Positions 1 through 8,099 of a DNA stretch of 64,000 nucleotides are shown here, piece after piece. The DNA is from an uncultured Acetatifactor sp. (lineage in GTDB: Bacteria > Bacillota > Clostridia > Lachnospirales > Lachnospiraceae), in NCBI GenBank assembly GCA_947629645.1, contig CANREV010000002.1:1-64000 (forward strand). Reading direction: 5' to 3'. Positions within the stretch are counted from its first letter, which is position 1. Each line of letters opens with the position of its first letter. The position numbers and the translations under genes were made by a program. The notes below the pieces were generated by a model. That model worked only from the letters and a program-made list of their open reading frames with translations, had not been told where the DNA came from and did no database searches.

Positions 1-89
1 GGGAAAGCCCGAAAATACGGGCTATACCGACATATAAGAACTTCTAAAGAGATAATCTAAATTCACCATAAATTTTTGAATAAAAAGTA

Positions 90-118
90 TTGCAAAGCGG
101 AAACACTTCGTGTATAAT
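90..118 (+). promoter_or_regulatory. Sigma-A type promoter of the tRNA-Gln gene
   Basis: A -35 box TTGCAA (90-95) and a perfect -10 box TATAAT (113-118) are separated by 17 bp, ending 18 bp before the tRNA. Spacing and sequence fit a strong housekeeping promoter for the short tRNA transcript. Confidence 0.8.
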
Positions 119-136
119 ACATCAAGTAGTTAAGAT

Positions 137-208
137 AGCGCTATCGCCAAACGGTAAGGCAACGGACTCTGACTCCGTCATTTCAAGGTTCGAATCCTTG
201 TAGCGCTG
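137..208 (+). tRNA. tRNA-Gln (anticodon CTG)
   Basis: The acceptor arms AGCGCTA (137-143) and TAGCGCT (201-207) pair perfectly. The anticodon stem ACGGA/TCCGT closes a 7-nt loop CTCTGAC whose middle triplet is CTG, which reads the Gln codon CAG. The T loop GGTTCGAATCC is canonical. No CCA is encoded, so the 3' end must be completed by CCA-adding enzyme. The 72-nt length fits tRNA-Gln. Confidence 0.95.
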
Positions 209-211
209 CTG

Positions 212-246
212 AAAAAGCTGTAGAAAATCTACAGCTTTTTTGTTTC
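212..246 (+). terminator. Intrinsic terminator after tRNA-Gln
   Basis: AAAAAGCTGTAGA and TCTACAGCTTTTT form a perfect long stem with a 3-nt loop, ending in a T tract only a few bases past the tRNA. It should release the tRNA transcript before ricT. Confidence 0.9.
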
Positions 247-380
247 TTTTTTCCATCAGGTAAAAATGGTTTTAAAATGGTGGTTTTTTGTATAAAAGTA
301 TGTTAAAATAGCAATCGGTGGCGCGTGCGCCATGGGTTGCTTTTTGTTTATTCCGTTTAGGCGGGCAGGGAGGTATATAG

Positions 381-1739
381 ATGACGAAGGTAATAGGAGT
401 TAGATTTCGCACCGCGGGCAAGATTTATTTTTTTGATCCGCTGCAGTTTGATATAAAAAGAGGCGATCATGTGATCGTAGAAACCGCAAGAGGGATTGAG
501 TTCGGAACGGTTATGTCCGGTGTCAGAGAGGTGGAAGATGACAAGGTAGTACAGCCCCTAAAGCCGGTGATCCGCATTGCGAACCAGAGAGATATAGAGC
601 AGGAAGCGGGCAATAAGGAGAAAGAGAAAGCCGCCTATAAGATCTGTCTGGAAAAGATTCAGAAGCATGGTCTGGAGATGAAGCTGATCGATGCGGAATA
701 CACCTTTGACAATAATAAAGTTCTCTTTTATTTTACGGCGGATGGAAGAATTGATTTCCGTGAATTGGTAAAGGATCTGGCAAGTGTTTTTAAGACGAGA
801 ATTGAACTGCGCCAGATTGGCGTCAGGGATGAGACTAAAATTGTGGGAGGGATCGGAATTTGCGGACGGCCTCTGTGCTGCCACAGCTATTTGTCGGATT
901 TTGTGCCTGTGTCTATCAAGATGGCCAAGGAGCAGAACCTGTCGCTGAATCCCACGAAAATTTCAGGAGTCTGCGGCAGGCTGATGTGTTGTCTGAAATA
1001 TGAGGAAGAGACTTACGAGGAATTAAACCGCAGACTGCCCGGCATCGGCGATACGGTGACTACCAGCGATGGCTTAACGGGAGAGGTGCATAGTGTTAAT
1101 GTGCTGCGCCAGCTGGTCAAAGTCGTGGTGGACGATGGAGAGGAAAAAGAGATCCGCGAGTATGGTGTGGACCAGCTTACCTTTAAGAAGATGCACGGCA
1201 AGAAAGAAAATATGGATCTTTCCAGGGAAGAACTGAAGGAACTGGAGCGTCTGGAAGAAGAGGAAGAAGAGGACGTACAAAAGGCGCAGGAAGAAAACAT
1301 TTCCGGAAATGGCCAGCGCCGCGGGGGACGCGACAGCCAGCATGGGGAAGGCGCCCAGCACCATGAAAACAGGGACGGCCAGCGCCGCGGGGGACAGGAT
1401 AACCAACAGCGTCAGAATAATCGTCAGCGTCAGGATGCTTCGCAGGGCGCACAGAATGGTGAGGGAGACCGCCAGAATGACGGGCAGGACAACCATTTCA
1501 GATCCGCCAGCCGCCAGCGTCAGGACAATCGCCGTCAGGATTTCCGCCAGCGTCAGAATAACCGCCAGCGCCAGGACGACCGCCGCCAGGAGTCTTCCCA
1601 GGGCGAACCGCGCCAGGAAGGGAACCAGCGCTATCATAACCGGGACGGACAGCGCAGAGACGGGCAGGATAACCGTCAGAGGCAGTATAACCGGCATCGT
1701 CACGACAACAGCTCCAGACAGGAGGGAAAGCCGGAATAA
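381..1739 (+). CDS. ricT: RicT/YaaT-like PSP1 domain protein with a long Arg/Gln-rich tail
   Basis: PSP1-domain protein of the RicT (YaaT) family. In Bacillus, RicT works with RicA and RicF as an Fe-S protein complex that stimulates RNase Y-dependent mRNA maturation and affects sporulation and biofilm decisions. The conserved core is residues 1 to about 275, with two cysteine clusters, C161-x4-CC (166,167) and C198-x4-CC (203,204), the probable metal ligands. A Glu-rich linker follows, and from about residue 305 to 452 a disordered tail dominated by Arg, Gln, Asn and Asp, encoded by imprecise repeats of cgccagcgtcag-like units. Family members are usually about 270-300 residues, so the tail is an extension. 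The start has an upstream GGGAGG. yabB follows directly, an order shared with the Bacillus yaaT-yabA-yabB-yazA-yabC cluster. Confidence 0.92.
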   Translation: MTKVIGVRFRTAGKIYFFDPLQFDIKRGDHVIVETARGIEFGTVMSGVREVEDDKVVQPLKPVIRIANQRDIEQEAGNKEKEKAAYKICLEKIQKHGLEMKLIDAEYTFDNNKVLFYFTADGRIDFRELVKDLASVFKTRIELRQIGVRDETKIVGGIGICGRPLCCHSYLSDFVPVSIKMAKEQNLSLNPTKISGVCGRLMCCLKYEEETYEELNRRLPGIGDTVTTSDGLTGEVHSVNVLRQLVKVVVDDGEEKEIREYGVDQLTFKKMHGKKENMDLSREELKELERLEEEEEEDVQKAQEENISGNGQRRGGRDSQHGEGAQHHENRDGQRRGGQDNQQRQNNRQRQDASQGAQNGEGDRQNDGQDNHFRSASRQRQDNRRQDFRQRQNNRQRQDDRRQESSQGEPRQEGNQRYHNRDGQRRDGQDNRQRQYNRHRHDNSSRQEGKPE

Positions 1740-2477
1740 ATGACAGTCGATCTGAAAGGAAACGAAAGAATAGATGAACTGCAGCGCAATGGGTATCGTA
1801 TCATCCAGAATCCTGAACGGTTCTGCTTCGGGATGGACGCGGTTCTGCTGACGGGTTTTGCTTATGCGAAAGAGACGGATATCCTGTTGGATCTTGGCAC
1901 CGGCACAGGGATTATTCCGTTGCTCATGGAAGCGAAATATGGATGCAGACATCTTGTGGGGCTGGAGATTCAGCCCGAGAGCGCCGATATGGCGATGCGC
2001 ACCATGGCGATGAACGGCTTGTCGGAAAAGATCGAGATCGTAACCGGAGATATCAAAGAAGCAGGCAGTTTATTTCCGCCTGCTTCTTTCGATTGCGTTA
2101 CCTGTAATCCTCCTTATATGATCGGGAATCACGGGCTGGTCAATCCTCAGGATTCCAAGGCCATAGCGCGCCATGAGATCCTCTGTACGCTGGAGGATGT
2201 GATCGCGCAGACGGCCCGCCTGTTAAAAAGCGGCGGACGGTTCTTCCTGGTGCACCGCCCGTTCCGGCTGGCCCAGATCATCACGCTGTTGGTGGAATAC
2301 AAACTGGAACCGAAGCGCATGCAGCTGGTGTATCCCTATGTGGACAAAGAGCCGAACATGGTACTGATAGAAGCGGTGCGGGGCGGAAAGCCCCGTTTGA
2401 AAGTAGAGAAGCCCCTGGTTATCTATAAAACCGCCGGAGAGTATATGCCGCAGATACGGGATCTTTACGGGTACTAG
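1740..2477 (+). CDS. yabB: tRNA1(Val) (adenine-37-N6)-methyltransferase-like protein (YabB)
   Basis: Class I SAM methyltransferase, 245 aa, of the COG4123 (YabB/TrmN6) family, which methylates N6 of A37 in tRNA1(Val) in characterised members. The SAM-binding motif DLGTGTGIIPLLME is near residue 50. The catalytic NPPY motif of N6-adenine methyltransferases (NPPYMIGNHG) is near residue 125. The ATG begins one base after the ricT stop, with GGAGGG inside the end of ricT, so the two are translationally coupled. Substrate is inferred from family only. Confidence 0.9.
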   Translation: MTVDLKGNERIDELQRNGYRIIQNPERFCFGMDAVLLTGFAYAKETDILLDLGTGTGIIPLLMEAKYGCRHLVGLEIQPESADMAMRTMAMNGLSEKIEIVTGDIKEAGSLFPPASFDCVTCNPPYMIGNHGLVNPQDSKAIARHEILCTLEDVIAQTARLLKSGGRFFLVHRPFRLAQIITLLVEYKLEPKRMQLVYPYVDKEPNMVLIEAVRGGKPRLKVEKPLVIYKTAGEYMPQIRDLYGY

Positions 2478-2509
2478 CGCACCACTTCCCAATGGGAAAA
2501 GCGTTGGGA

Positions 2510-2540
2510 GTAACAGTTTAGCCGAAAGCTGAACTGTTAC
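2510..2540. repeat. Hairpin repeat with GTAACAG...CTGTTAC ends, copy A
   Basis: GTAACAGTTTAGC (2510-2522) and GCTGAACTGTTAC (2528-2540) form a 13-bp stem with one G-T pair around the loop CGAAA. There is no T tract, so this is not an ordinary terminator. The direct repeat GCGTTGG lies on both sides (2501-2507 and 2541-2547) and may be a target duplication. Related copies lie at 22534-22588 and 25287-25389. Confidence 0.6.
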
Positions 2541-2568
2541 GCGTTGGAACCGCGGATGCGGGAAAGGA

Positions 2569-3438
2569 ATGGATAGGAATATGTCAGGTACTTTGTATTT
2601 ATGCGCGACACCCATAGGAAATCTCGCGGATATGACGCCCCGGGCGGTGGATACGCTGCGGACGGTGGATCTGATCGCGGCGGAGGACACCAGAAACAGC
2701 ATTAAGCTGTTAAATCATTTTGATATCCACACCCCTATGACCAGCTACCATGAGTACAATAAGGTGGAGAAGGCAAAGCAGTTGATCGCGCGGCTCTTAT
2801 CGGGAGAGAATATCGCTCTGGTCACGGACGCGGGGACGCCCGCCATTTCCGACCCGGGAGAGGTGCTGGTAGGGATGTGTCATGAAAACGGGATCACGGT
2901 GACATCGCTGCCCGGTCCGGCTGCCTGTATCAGCGCATTGATCCTGTCAGGACTTTCCACAAGGAGATTCTGTTTTGAGGGTTTTCTGCCCGCGGATAAA
3001 AAGGAGAGACGAAAGATACTGGAGGAACTGGCATCGGAGAGCCGTACCATGATCCTCTACGAAGCGCCCCATCATCTGGTCAGAACATTGGAAGACCTCT
3101 GTGAGGCTTTGGGCGACCGCAGGCTTACTCTGTGCAGAGAGCTGACCAAAAAGTTTGAAACGGTAATGCCCACAACGCTCCTTCAGGCGCTTGACTATTA
3201 CGGCGGCGAAGAACCCAGGGGGGAGTATGTGCTGGTGGTGGAAGGCAAAAGCCGTGATGAGAAGCGTAAAGAGGAGATCGATTCCTGGAAAACGATGACA
3301 GTGGAGCAGCATATGGCTTATTATGAGCGGCAGGGTCTGGATCATAAGTCAGCTATGAAACAGGTGGCGAAAGACCGGGGCGTGGGGAAACGGGAGATTT
3401 ACGCCTGTCTGCACGGAAATGGGGAGGAAGAATTCTGA
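2569..3438 (+). CDS. rsmI: 16S rRNA (cytidine(1402)-2'-O)-methyltransferase
   Basis: RsmI uses SAM to 2'-O-methylate C1402 of 16S rRNA in the ribosomal P site. The 289-aa protein carries the tetrapyrrole methylase fold with the N-terminal signature GTLYLCATPIGNLADMT and the motifs AAEDTRN, VTDAGTPAISDPG and SLPGPAA. Length is normal. The start is ambiguous: ATG 2569 has GGAAAGGA touching it, while ATG 2581 (MSGTLYLC) lies 12 bp after the same site and closer to the usual family N-terminus. It is downstream of yabB across a hairpin repeat and overlaps the next small gene by one base. Confidence 0.95.
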   Translation: MDRNMSGTLYLCATPIGNLADMTPRAVDTLRTVDLIAAEDTRNSIKLLNHFDIHTPMTSYHEYNKVEKAKQLIARLLSGENIALVTDAGTPAISDPGEVLVGMCHENGITVTSLPGPAACISALILSGLSTRRFCFEGFLPADKKERRKILEELASESRTMILYEAPHHLVRTLEDLCEALGDRRLTLCRELTKKFETVMPTTLLQALDYYGGEEPRGEYVLVVEGKSRDEKRKEEIDSWKTMTVEQHMAYYERQGLDHKSAMKQVAKDRGVGKREIYACLHGNGEEEF

Positions 3439-3617
3439 TGGCATCTGAAAATTGTGACGCATGTGTCAATTATGTGTATGACGAGGAATACGAGTATTAT
3501 TATTGTATGGTCAATCTGGATGAGGATGAGATGTACCGCTTTTTGTCAGGGACCCAGAGGGAATGCCCGTATTTCAGGTCGGACGATGAATACGGCGTGG
3601 TCAGGCACCAGATGTAA
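3438..3617 (+). CDS. Small cysteine-containing protein (DUF6472-type)
   Basis: A 59-codon gene whose ATG overlaps the rsmI stop codon (TGATG). The protein is acidic and has four cysteines: NCDACVNY near the N-terminus (CxxC), one Cys after EYEYYYC, and one in RECPYF. The cysteine pattern, the YVYDEEYEY segment and the position after rsmI fit what I recall of the DUF6472 family of Lachnospiraceae. Function is unknown. Cysteine spacing could bind a metal, but that is inference. GGAGGAAG lies 9 bp upstream inside rsmI, so translation is coupled. Confidence 0.8.
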   Translation: MASENCDACVNYVYDEEYEYYYCMVNLDEDEMYRFLSGTQRECPYFRSDDEYGVVRHQM

Positions 3618-3676
3618 GGTGTAAAGCCGGATCCAAGCGGCGCTGGCGGGGGAAGGGCGTAACGGTGGGAAGTGTT

Positions 3677-3705
3677 TTGTTTGCGGCCGATACAACTAAT
3701 ATACA
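3677..3705 (+). promoter_or_regulatory. Probable promoter of the solute-binding lipoprotein gene
   Basis: TTGTTT (3677-3682) and TATACA (3700-3705) with a 17-bp spacer lie 53 bp before the chosen ATG. The weak -35 suggests moderate strength or activator help. Confidence 0.5.
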
Positions 3706-3758
3706 AACCTATTTTACAATCATGTCAAAATCGGTATGAGCCGGATGGGGAGGAAGAC

Positions 3759-6044
3759 ATGAAAGGTAAAATACTTGTAAAATTTTTCCTGCTGGCAGTA
3801 ATCTGCATACTGCTGTCGGGCTGTGGGGCAAAGGATACTCCGCCTGCGGGTCAGGACACGGCGGCAGACTCTCGGATGGACAACGGTGTCGGAAGCGGCG
3901 GACAAGAACCGGATGAGGGGAAGCAGCGTTCCTGGAATGTGGTCCATACTGCGCTGGGGAACTCTTTTGAACTGGCGGCTGTAAGGGAGGACCGCGTCTA
4001 TGGGTGTTTCTGCGCGGATGGGGGCTATTCGGTTTCCGTGCAAAATATCGTGACAGGGGAAATCGAGGGAGATTATTTCATACAGGATGCCGTATCGATA
4101 CAAAGTCTTTCGGTGGACGCGCAGGGGAAGATCTGTCTTTTTGGCGCAACAGAGCAGGGCAACGTCCTGTGGCAGATCGATCCGGAGGGAGAGATCAGTG
4201 AGACGGAGAATATAGAGCTCGCAGAGATCGGAAATCATGTGTCCTGGAAAGCTTTTATGACGGATCCCAACGGGTTTTGTTATCTCTGGTATCAGCTGGA
4301 TGTTCCCTGCTCCGAAGTTTATGAAGACGGTCGCGAAGACGTATATACGTTTCTTGACAGGATCTATGTACTGGATCAGGAATTTAACGTGATCGGCTAC
4401 GAGCAGGTGCCGGACTCTTGCGGGAATAAGCTGGTGAGCCTGCTTTTTGACGAAGGGGGCGACCCGGTGCTCTTAGCCAGGGACGAGGAAGGCTATTACA
4501 CGCGCAGGGTCAGGACCGGAGAACAGGAAGAATATGGGATCAGCCGCCTGGATGAGGTGGACGGGGATACAATGTACCGGCTGGAAACGGGAGGAAAGAT
4601 CGCGCTTACAGAAGACGGACTGCTGTATGAGGCGGACGGCGCGCTGCATCTTTATCATATGTCCGCTTCGGGAGAAGAAAAAGACGAAAAACTCCTGGAG
4701 CTTGCTCTGGGCGGCATTTATCAGGAAGATATCATTTATCTCGGGATGCGGGGAGAAACGGTTGAAATCATAGATAACGTTCCGGGGGACGGACAGTCTG
4801 AATACACCAGATTCGAGGTTGGAGAAAGCGGGCAGACGGTGCTTTCTCTTGGGGTGATGACGCTGGATCCTGCGCTGCGCAAAACGGTCACGGACTTTAA
4901 CAGGATTCAGGATAAGGTGAGGATCGATCCCGTGACGTATGTGGAAGATTACGATTATGAGTCGGCTTATGAAAAGCTGAAGCTGGAGATACTCAAAGGC
5001 AGCGCGCCGGATCTTTTCGACACGGGCGGGATTGACTACGAGATTCTGGCGGACAAAGGGGTCTTTCTGGATCTGTATGAATTTATGGACCGCGATCCAT
5101 TGTGCAGCCGGGATAAAATGATGTCCGAAGTGCTGAAAGCTTACGAGACTGGGGGACATTTATATACCATCGCGCCCGCTTTCAGCGTAGCTACTGTCTG
5201 GGGCGGGAGCAGTCTGGTGCGGGGCAGGGACGGCGTAAATATGGAAGAGCTGATAGAGATCCTCCGCGATAACGGCGGGGATATCAACAGTCTTTACGGT
5301 TTTTCTGCCGATGAAAGTGTGTTGCGGACCCTCTGCATACAGTCCATGGATGAATTTATCGACTGGGAACAGGGAACATGCAGCTTTACGTCAAAGGGTT
5401 TCCTGGATCTGCTGGAATTTGCGAAGGGGTACGGGGGAACGCATTTTGAAAGTCTTTACGGGGCGATTCGCAGCGGGAAGATCCTGCTTACGTTGGGAGT
5501 GATGGATTCCGTGGAAAGCTGCAGGCTGCAGTCGGAACTGTACGGCGAAAAAATACAGTTCATCGGTTATCCCACCGCGAACGGTTCCGGCTCCAGAGTG
5601 TTTTGGAACGGCGCGCAGCTGTCAGTCTGCGCTGAGACAGAGTATCCGGATGAGGCGTGGGAATTTGTCAGATATTGTCTGTTAAACGGATACGATGGCG
5701 CAGGCTTTCCGGTTGAGAGAGCGCGGTTTGAAGAAGTCCTGGAAAGGTCTATGGAGGAAGAAATGACAAAAAACGAAGACGGCAGCGAAAGTCCCATTTG
5801 CAGGATCTCTTACCGAGAGCCGGAAAACGATGTGAACATTCTGGTGGAAAAAGCGGATGAGGCGGATGCGGCAACGATCCGGGAGCTTGTGGAAAAGGCC
5901 GTGGGAAAGTATGAGTACCACGTTGAGATACTGAATATCATAGAGGAGGAAGCGGAGGCTTATTTCCAGGGGCAGAAATCGGCGGGGGAAGCCGCAGCGA
6001 TCATTCAGAACAGGATCCAGCTTTATCTGGACGAGAGATATTAA
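3759..6044 (+). CDS. Orphan extracellular solute-binding lipoprotein, 761 aa
   Basis: Lipoprotein with a lipobox ending LLSGC (Cys22) after the signal MKGKILVKFFLLAVICI, so it is anchored outside the membrane. ATG 3759 follows GGGGAGGAAG, whereas the longer reading frame from 3672 would destroy the signal peptide. Residues about 50-380 are rich in beta-strand-like, Asp/Gly-containing segments. Residues about 385-760 look like a family 1 solute-binding domain (TDFNRIQDKVRIDPVTY, LKGSAPDLFDTGG, FRYCLL-like tail). Typical binding proteins have 400-550 residues, so the N-terminal half is extra. No permease or ATPase gene is beside it. Ligand unknown; sugar or peptide are guesses. Confidence 0.8.
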   Translation: MKGKILVKFFLLAVICILLSGCGAKDTPPAGQDTAADSRMDNGVGSGGQEPDEGKQRSWNVVHTALGNSFELAAVREDRVYGCFCADGGYSVSVQNIVTGEIEGDYFIQDAVSIQSLSVDAQGKICLFGATEQGNVLWQIDPEGEISETENIELAEIGNHVSWKAFMTDPNGFCYLWYQLDVPCSEVYEDGREDVYTFLDRIYVLDQEFNVIGYEQVPDSCGNKLVSLLFDEGGDPVLLARDEEGYYTRRVRTGEQEEYGISRLDEVDGDTMYRLETGGKIALTEDGLLYEADGALHLYHMSASGEEKDEKLLELALGGIYQEDIIYLGMRGETVEIIDNVPGDGQSEYTRFEVGESGQTVLSLGVMTLDPALRKTVTDFNRIQDKVRIDPVTYVEDYDYESAYEKLKLEILKGSAPDLFDTGGIDYEILADKGVFLDLYEFMDRDPLCSRDKMMSEVLKAYETGGHLYTIAPAFSVATVWGGSSLVRGRDGVNMEELIEILRDNGGDINSLYGFSADESVLRTLCIQSMDEFIDWEQGTCSFTSKGFLDLLEFAKGYGGTHFESLYGAIRSGKILLTLGVMDSVESCRLQSELYGEKIQFIGYPTANGSGSRVFWNGAQLSVCAETEYPDEAWEFVRYCLLNGYDGAGFPVERARFEEVLERSMEEEMTKNEDGSESPICRISYREPENDVNILVEKADEADAATIRELVEKAVGKYEYHVEILNIIEEEAEAYFQGQKSAGEAAAIIQNRIQLYLDERY

Positions 6045-6145
6045 GGGATTTTCATGTATATTTTTCCTTTTATGTGCCACACTATCCTTGAAGGACGCCC
6101 GTTGTATCAGCGCGGGGCCGGAAAAATTTCAAGGAGGTTACAGAC

Positions 6146-6331
6146 ATGAGCAACATTTCAGAACTGGATCTTCAGAATCTTCGTCATCTGATCGGCGGTT
6201 TTGACACCACCCATTGCAAGATGCAGGCTTACGCCCAGGAGACTACAGATCCCCAGATCAAACAGTTTTTTGAGAAAGGCGCTAAGTCCGCAATGGACAA
6301 CAAGCAGCAGTTGATGAAGTTTCTGAACTGA
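6146..6331 (+). CDS. Small helical protein, possibly spore-coat related
   Basis: A 61-aa protein, mostly helical and charged (NISELDLQNLRHLIGGFD...), preceded by AAGGAGG 8 bp before the ATG. It has one Cys and no signal peptide. Its position just before a CotF-like gene and spmAB suggests a sporulation role, and the repeated helix pattern resembles half of a CotF domain. This is inference. I do not recognise a specific family. Confidence 0.7.
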   Translation: MSNISELDLQNLRHLIGGFDTTHCKMQAYAQETTDPQIKQFFEKGAKSAMDNKQQLMKFLN

Positions 6332-6408
6332 AAAAGCGCCGGGCTTGTGTCTGCGCAGCGCCCGCATGCCCGGAAGACGCGCAAAAGCTGCGCGGAAAAG
6401 AGGAAAAT

Positions 6409-6663
6409 ATGCAGGAAAAGATTATGGTGGCCGATACACTGGCCGGTATCAACGGTGAACTGACCCGCTATGCGGGCATGATCGCACAGTCGGAAAACAA
6501 GGAGTTGAAGCAGACTTTGAAACAACTGCGCAACGCCTGTGAGCAGTCCCAGGAAGAACTCTACCAGATCGCCCGTGAGAAGTCTTATTATGTGCCTGCC
6601 AGCAAGGCGACTGAGGAAGAAGTGGCTCATGTGAAGGAGCTGTTCACACAGGGCACTCTGTAG
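6409..6663 (+). CDS. CotF-like spore coat protein
   Basis: An 84-aa two-helix protein. The segment LAGINGELTRYAGMIAQSENKELKQ and the end KSYYVPASKA resemble the Coat_F (PF07875) family of small spore coat proteins. GAAAAGAGGAAAAT precedes the ATG. It is followed by a terminator and then spmA, and probably forms a two-gene unit with the 61-aa gene upstream. Spore location is predicted from family only. Confidence 0.72.
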   Translation: MQEKIMVADTLAGINGELTRYAGMIAQSENKELKQTLKQLRNACEQSQEELYQIAREKSYYVPASKATEEEVAHVKELFTQGTL

Positions 6664-6674
6664 GTATTATACGA

Positions 6675-6730
6675 AAAAAGCAAGGCGCCGCCCAGACTGA
6701 TATCTTATCAGAAAAGGCGGTGCTTTTTGC
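6675..6730 (+). terminator. Intrinsic terminator after the CotF-like gene
   Basis: Nested stems (AAAAAGCA with TGCTTTTT; CCGCC with GGCGG; inner CTGATA-TCT-TATCAG) end in a run of five T. The bulges make it imperfect but the T tract is in the right place. Confidence 0.65.
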
Positions 6731-6779
6731 GTGTCTTTTGGCATAGAATAAAGAAAAGATAAGGTCGGGAGGCCGCAAA

Positions 6780-7397
6780 ATGCTGAATGCAATCTGGGCC
6801 GTGATGATTATGATCGCGGTGCTGTACGCAGCCTTTACGGGACATATGAGCGATGTGACGAATGCCGCTTTGGACAGCGCGGGGGAAGCGCTGTCCCTGT
6901 GCTTTACCATGGCGGGCGTGGTAGCCCTGTGGATGGGCCTGATGGAGATCGCGGGCAAGGCGGGCTTGGTGCAGAAACTCACAAAAGGGATTTCGCCTTT
7001 TCTCAGATTTATGTTTCCCAAGATTCCCGAGGGGCATCCCGCGGGAGAATATATTGCCGCCAATATCATAGCCAATGTGCTGGGGCTTGGCTGGGCCTGC
7101 ACCCCGGCGGGGTTAAAGGCTATGGAAGCGCTTGCCGATCTGGAGCGGGAGAGGGGAAATATCCAGTACATGACAGAAGGTAAGGACCGCAGGGCCAGCA
7201 ATGAAATGTGCACTTTTCTCATTCTGAACATATCCTCCCTGCAGCTGATCCCTGTCAATATGATCGCGTACAGGAGCCAGTACGGCAGTGTAAATCCTGC
7301 CTCCATCATAGCGCCCGCCGTGGCGGCTACCCTGTTCAGTTCCGTTGTGGCGGTCATTTACTGTAAGATAAAAGACGCGAAACTGGCAAAAGGATAG
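6780..7397 (+). CDS. spmA: Spore maturation protein A
   Basis: SpmA, 205 aa, a multi-pass membrane protein with a nucleoside-recognition (Gate) domain, needed with SpmB for core dehydration and heat resistance of spores in Bacillus and Clostridium. Recognisable segments are MLNAIWAVMIMIAVLYAAFTG at the N-terminus, GLMEIAGKAGLVQKL, and ISPFLRFMFPKIPEGHPAGE, a SpmA hallmark. GGGAGG precedes the ATG. spmB follows after 56-80 bp, so they are likely cotranscribed, probably under a sporulation sigma factor whose site I could not fix. Confidence 0.95.
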   Translation: MLNAIWAVMIMIAVLYAAFTGHMSDVTNAALDSAGEALSLCFTMAGVVALWMGLMEIAGKAGLVQKLTKGISPFLRFMFPKIPEGHPAGEYIAANIIANVLGLGWACTPAGLKAMEALADLERERGNIQYMTEGKDRRASNEMCTFLILNISSLQLIPVNMIAYRSQYGSVNPASIIAPAVAATLFSSVVAVIYCKIKDAKLAKG

Positions 7398-7453
7398 TAA
7401 GTTGACGGCGGATCTAACTCATCTTTTTATGAAACGAGTCATAGAGTATAGAA

Positions 7454-8005
7454 ATGATAACAGGAAAGTGTGAAGCGGTGAAAGTTTTAGCGCACATGTC
7501 GGATATTATCATTCCTATACTCATTTTTTTTATCGTGGGTTACGGCGTGGTATCCGGCGTAAAGGTATATGAATCTTTTTTAAAGGGGGCGAAGGAAGGC
7601 TTAAAGATCGTTGTAGATATTGTGCCTACCCTGATCGGCCTGCTGGTGGCGGTAGGCATGCTGAGAGCTTCCGGTTTTTTTGATCTTTTGGAAAAAGTGC
7701 TGGCGCCCGTCACGGAAAAAGCAGGGCTTCCGGCACAGCTTCTGCCGCTTTTGGTCGTCAAGATGTTTTCCTCCTCCGCCGCCACGGGTCTGGTGCTGGA
7801 CATTTTTAAGACATCGGGGCCGGATTCTTACGCCGGTCTGGTGACTTCTATCCTGATGAGCTGTACGGAGACGATCTTTTACACCATGAGCGTCTATTTT
7901 CTTGCCGCCAAAGTCACCAGGACCCGCCATACCCTGACGGGCGCTCTGCTTGCCACTCTGGCAGGTACAGCGGCGAGCGTGGTGCTTGCCGGGAGGATGA
8001 TATAA
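7454..8005 (+). CDS. spmB: Spore maturation protein B
   Basis: SpmB, about 175-183 aa, the partner of SpmA, with several membrane segments and the Gate domain. The segment SDIIIPILIFFIVGYGVVSG followed by KVYESFLKGAKEGLKI is typical, as is LPLLVVKMFSSSAATGL. The start is uncertain: ATG 7454 has no clear ribosome site, while GTG 7478 has AGGAAAG 9 bp upstream and gives an N-terminus nearer to known SpmB. It closes the spmAB unit. Confidence 0.93.
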   Translation: MITGKCEAVKVLAHMSDIIIPILIFFIVGYGVVSGVKVYESFLKGAKEGLKIVVDIVPTLIGLLVAVGMLRASGFFDLLEKVLAPVTEKAGLPAQLLPLLVVKMFSSSAATGLVLDIFKTSGPDSYAGLVTSILMSCTETIFYTMSVYFLAAKVTRTRHTLTGALLATLAGTAASVVLAGRMI

Positions 8006-8043
8006 CGCGCTGCGACAAAAACATTTGTTCGTGCAACAAAGTA

Positions 8044-8077
8044 TTGACATTGACATACAATGATTGTATGGTTAAAT
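8044..8077 (+). promoter_or_regulatory. Promoter of the RHH-DUF5107 unit
   Basis: Two overlapping TTGACA-like -35 boxes occur at 8044-8049 and 8050-8055, with a -10-like TTAAAT at 8072-8077, 16 bp from the second box. GGAGG (8086-8090) then precedes the RHH start. Confidence 0.6.
8055..8069. promoter_or_regulatory. Palindromic operator inside the RHH promoter
   Basis: ATACAAT-G-ATTGTAT is a perfect 15-bp palindrome lying between the -35 and -10 boxes. A bound repressor there would block polymerase. The adjacent gene encodes a ribbon-helix-helix protein, a class that commonly autoregulates through short palindromes, so autoregulation is the natural inference. Confidence 0.6.
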
Positions 8078-8099
8078 GTAGGAGCGGAGGACAGATGGG

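Noticed and set aside
1074-1952. 292-codon minus-strand frame across the ricT tail
   Set aside because: It is antisense to the repeat-rich tail of ricT. The hydrophobic translation (LILTLTIILTLL) is a by-product of the CAG/CGT repeats.
8023-8039. TTTGTT-CGTGC-AACAAA stem after spmB
   Set aside because: Only six weak base pairs and no T tract, so I do not call a terminator.
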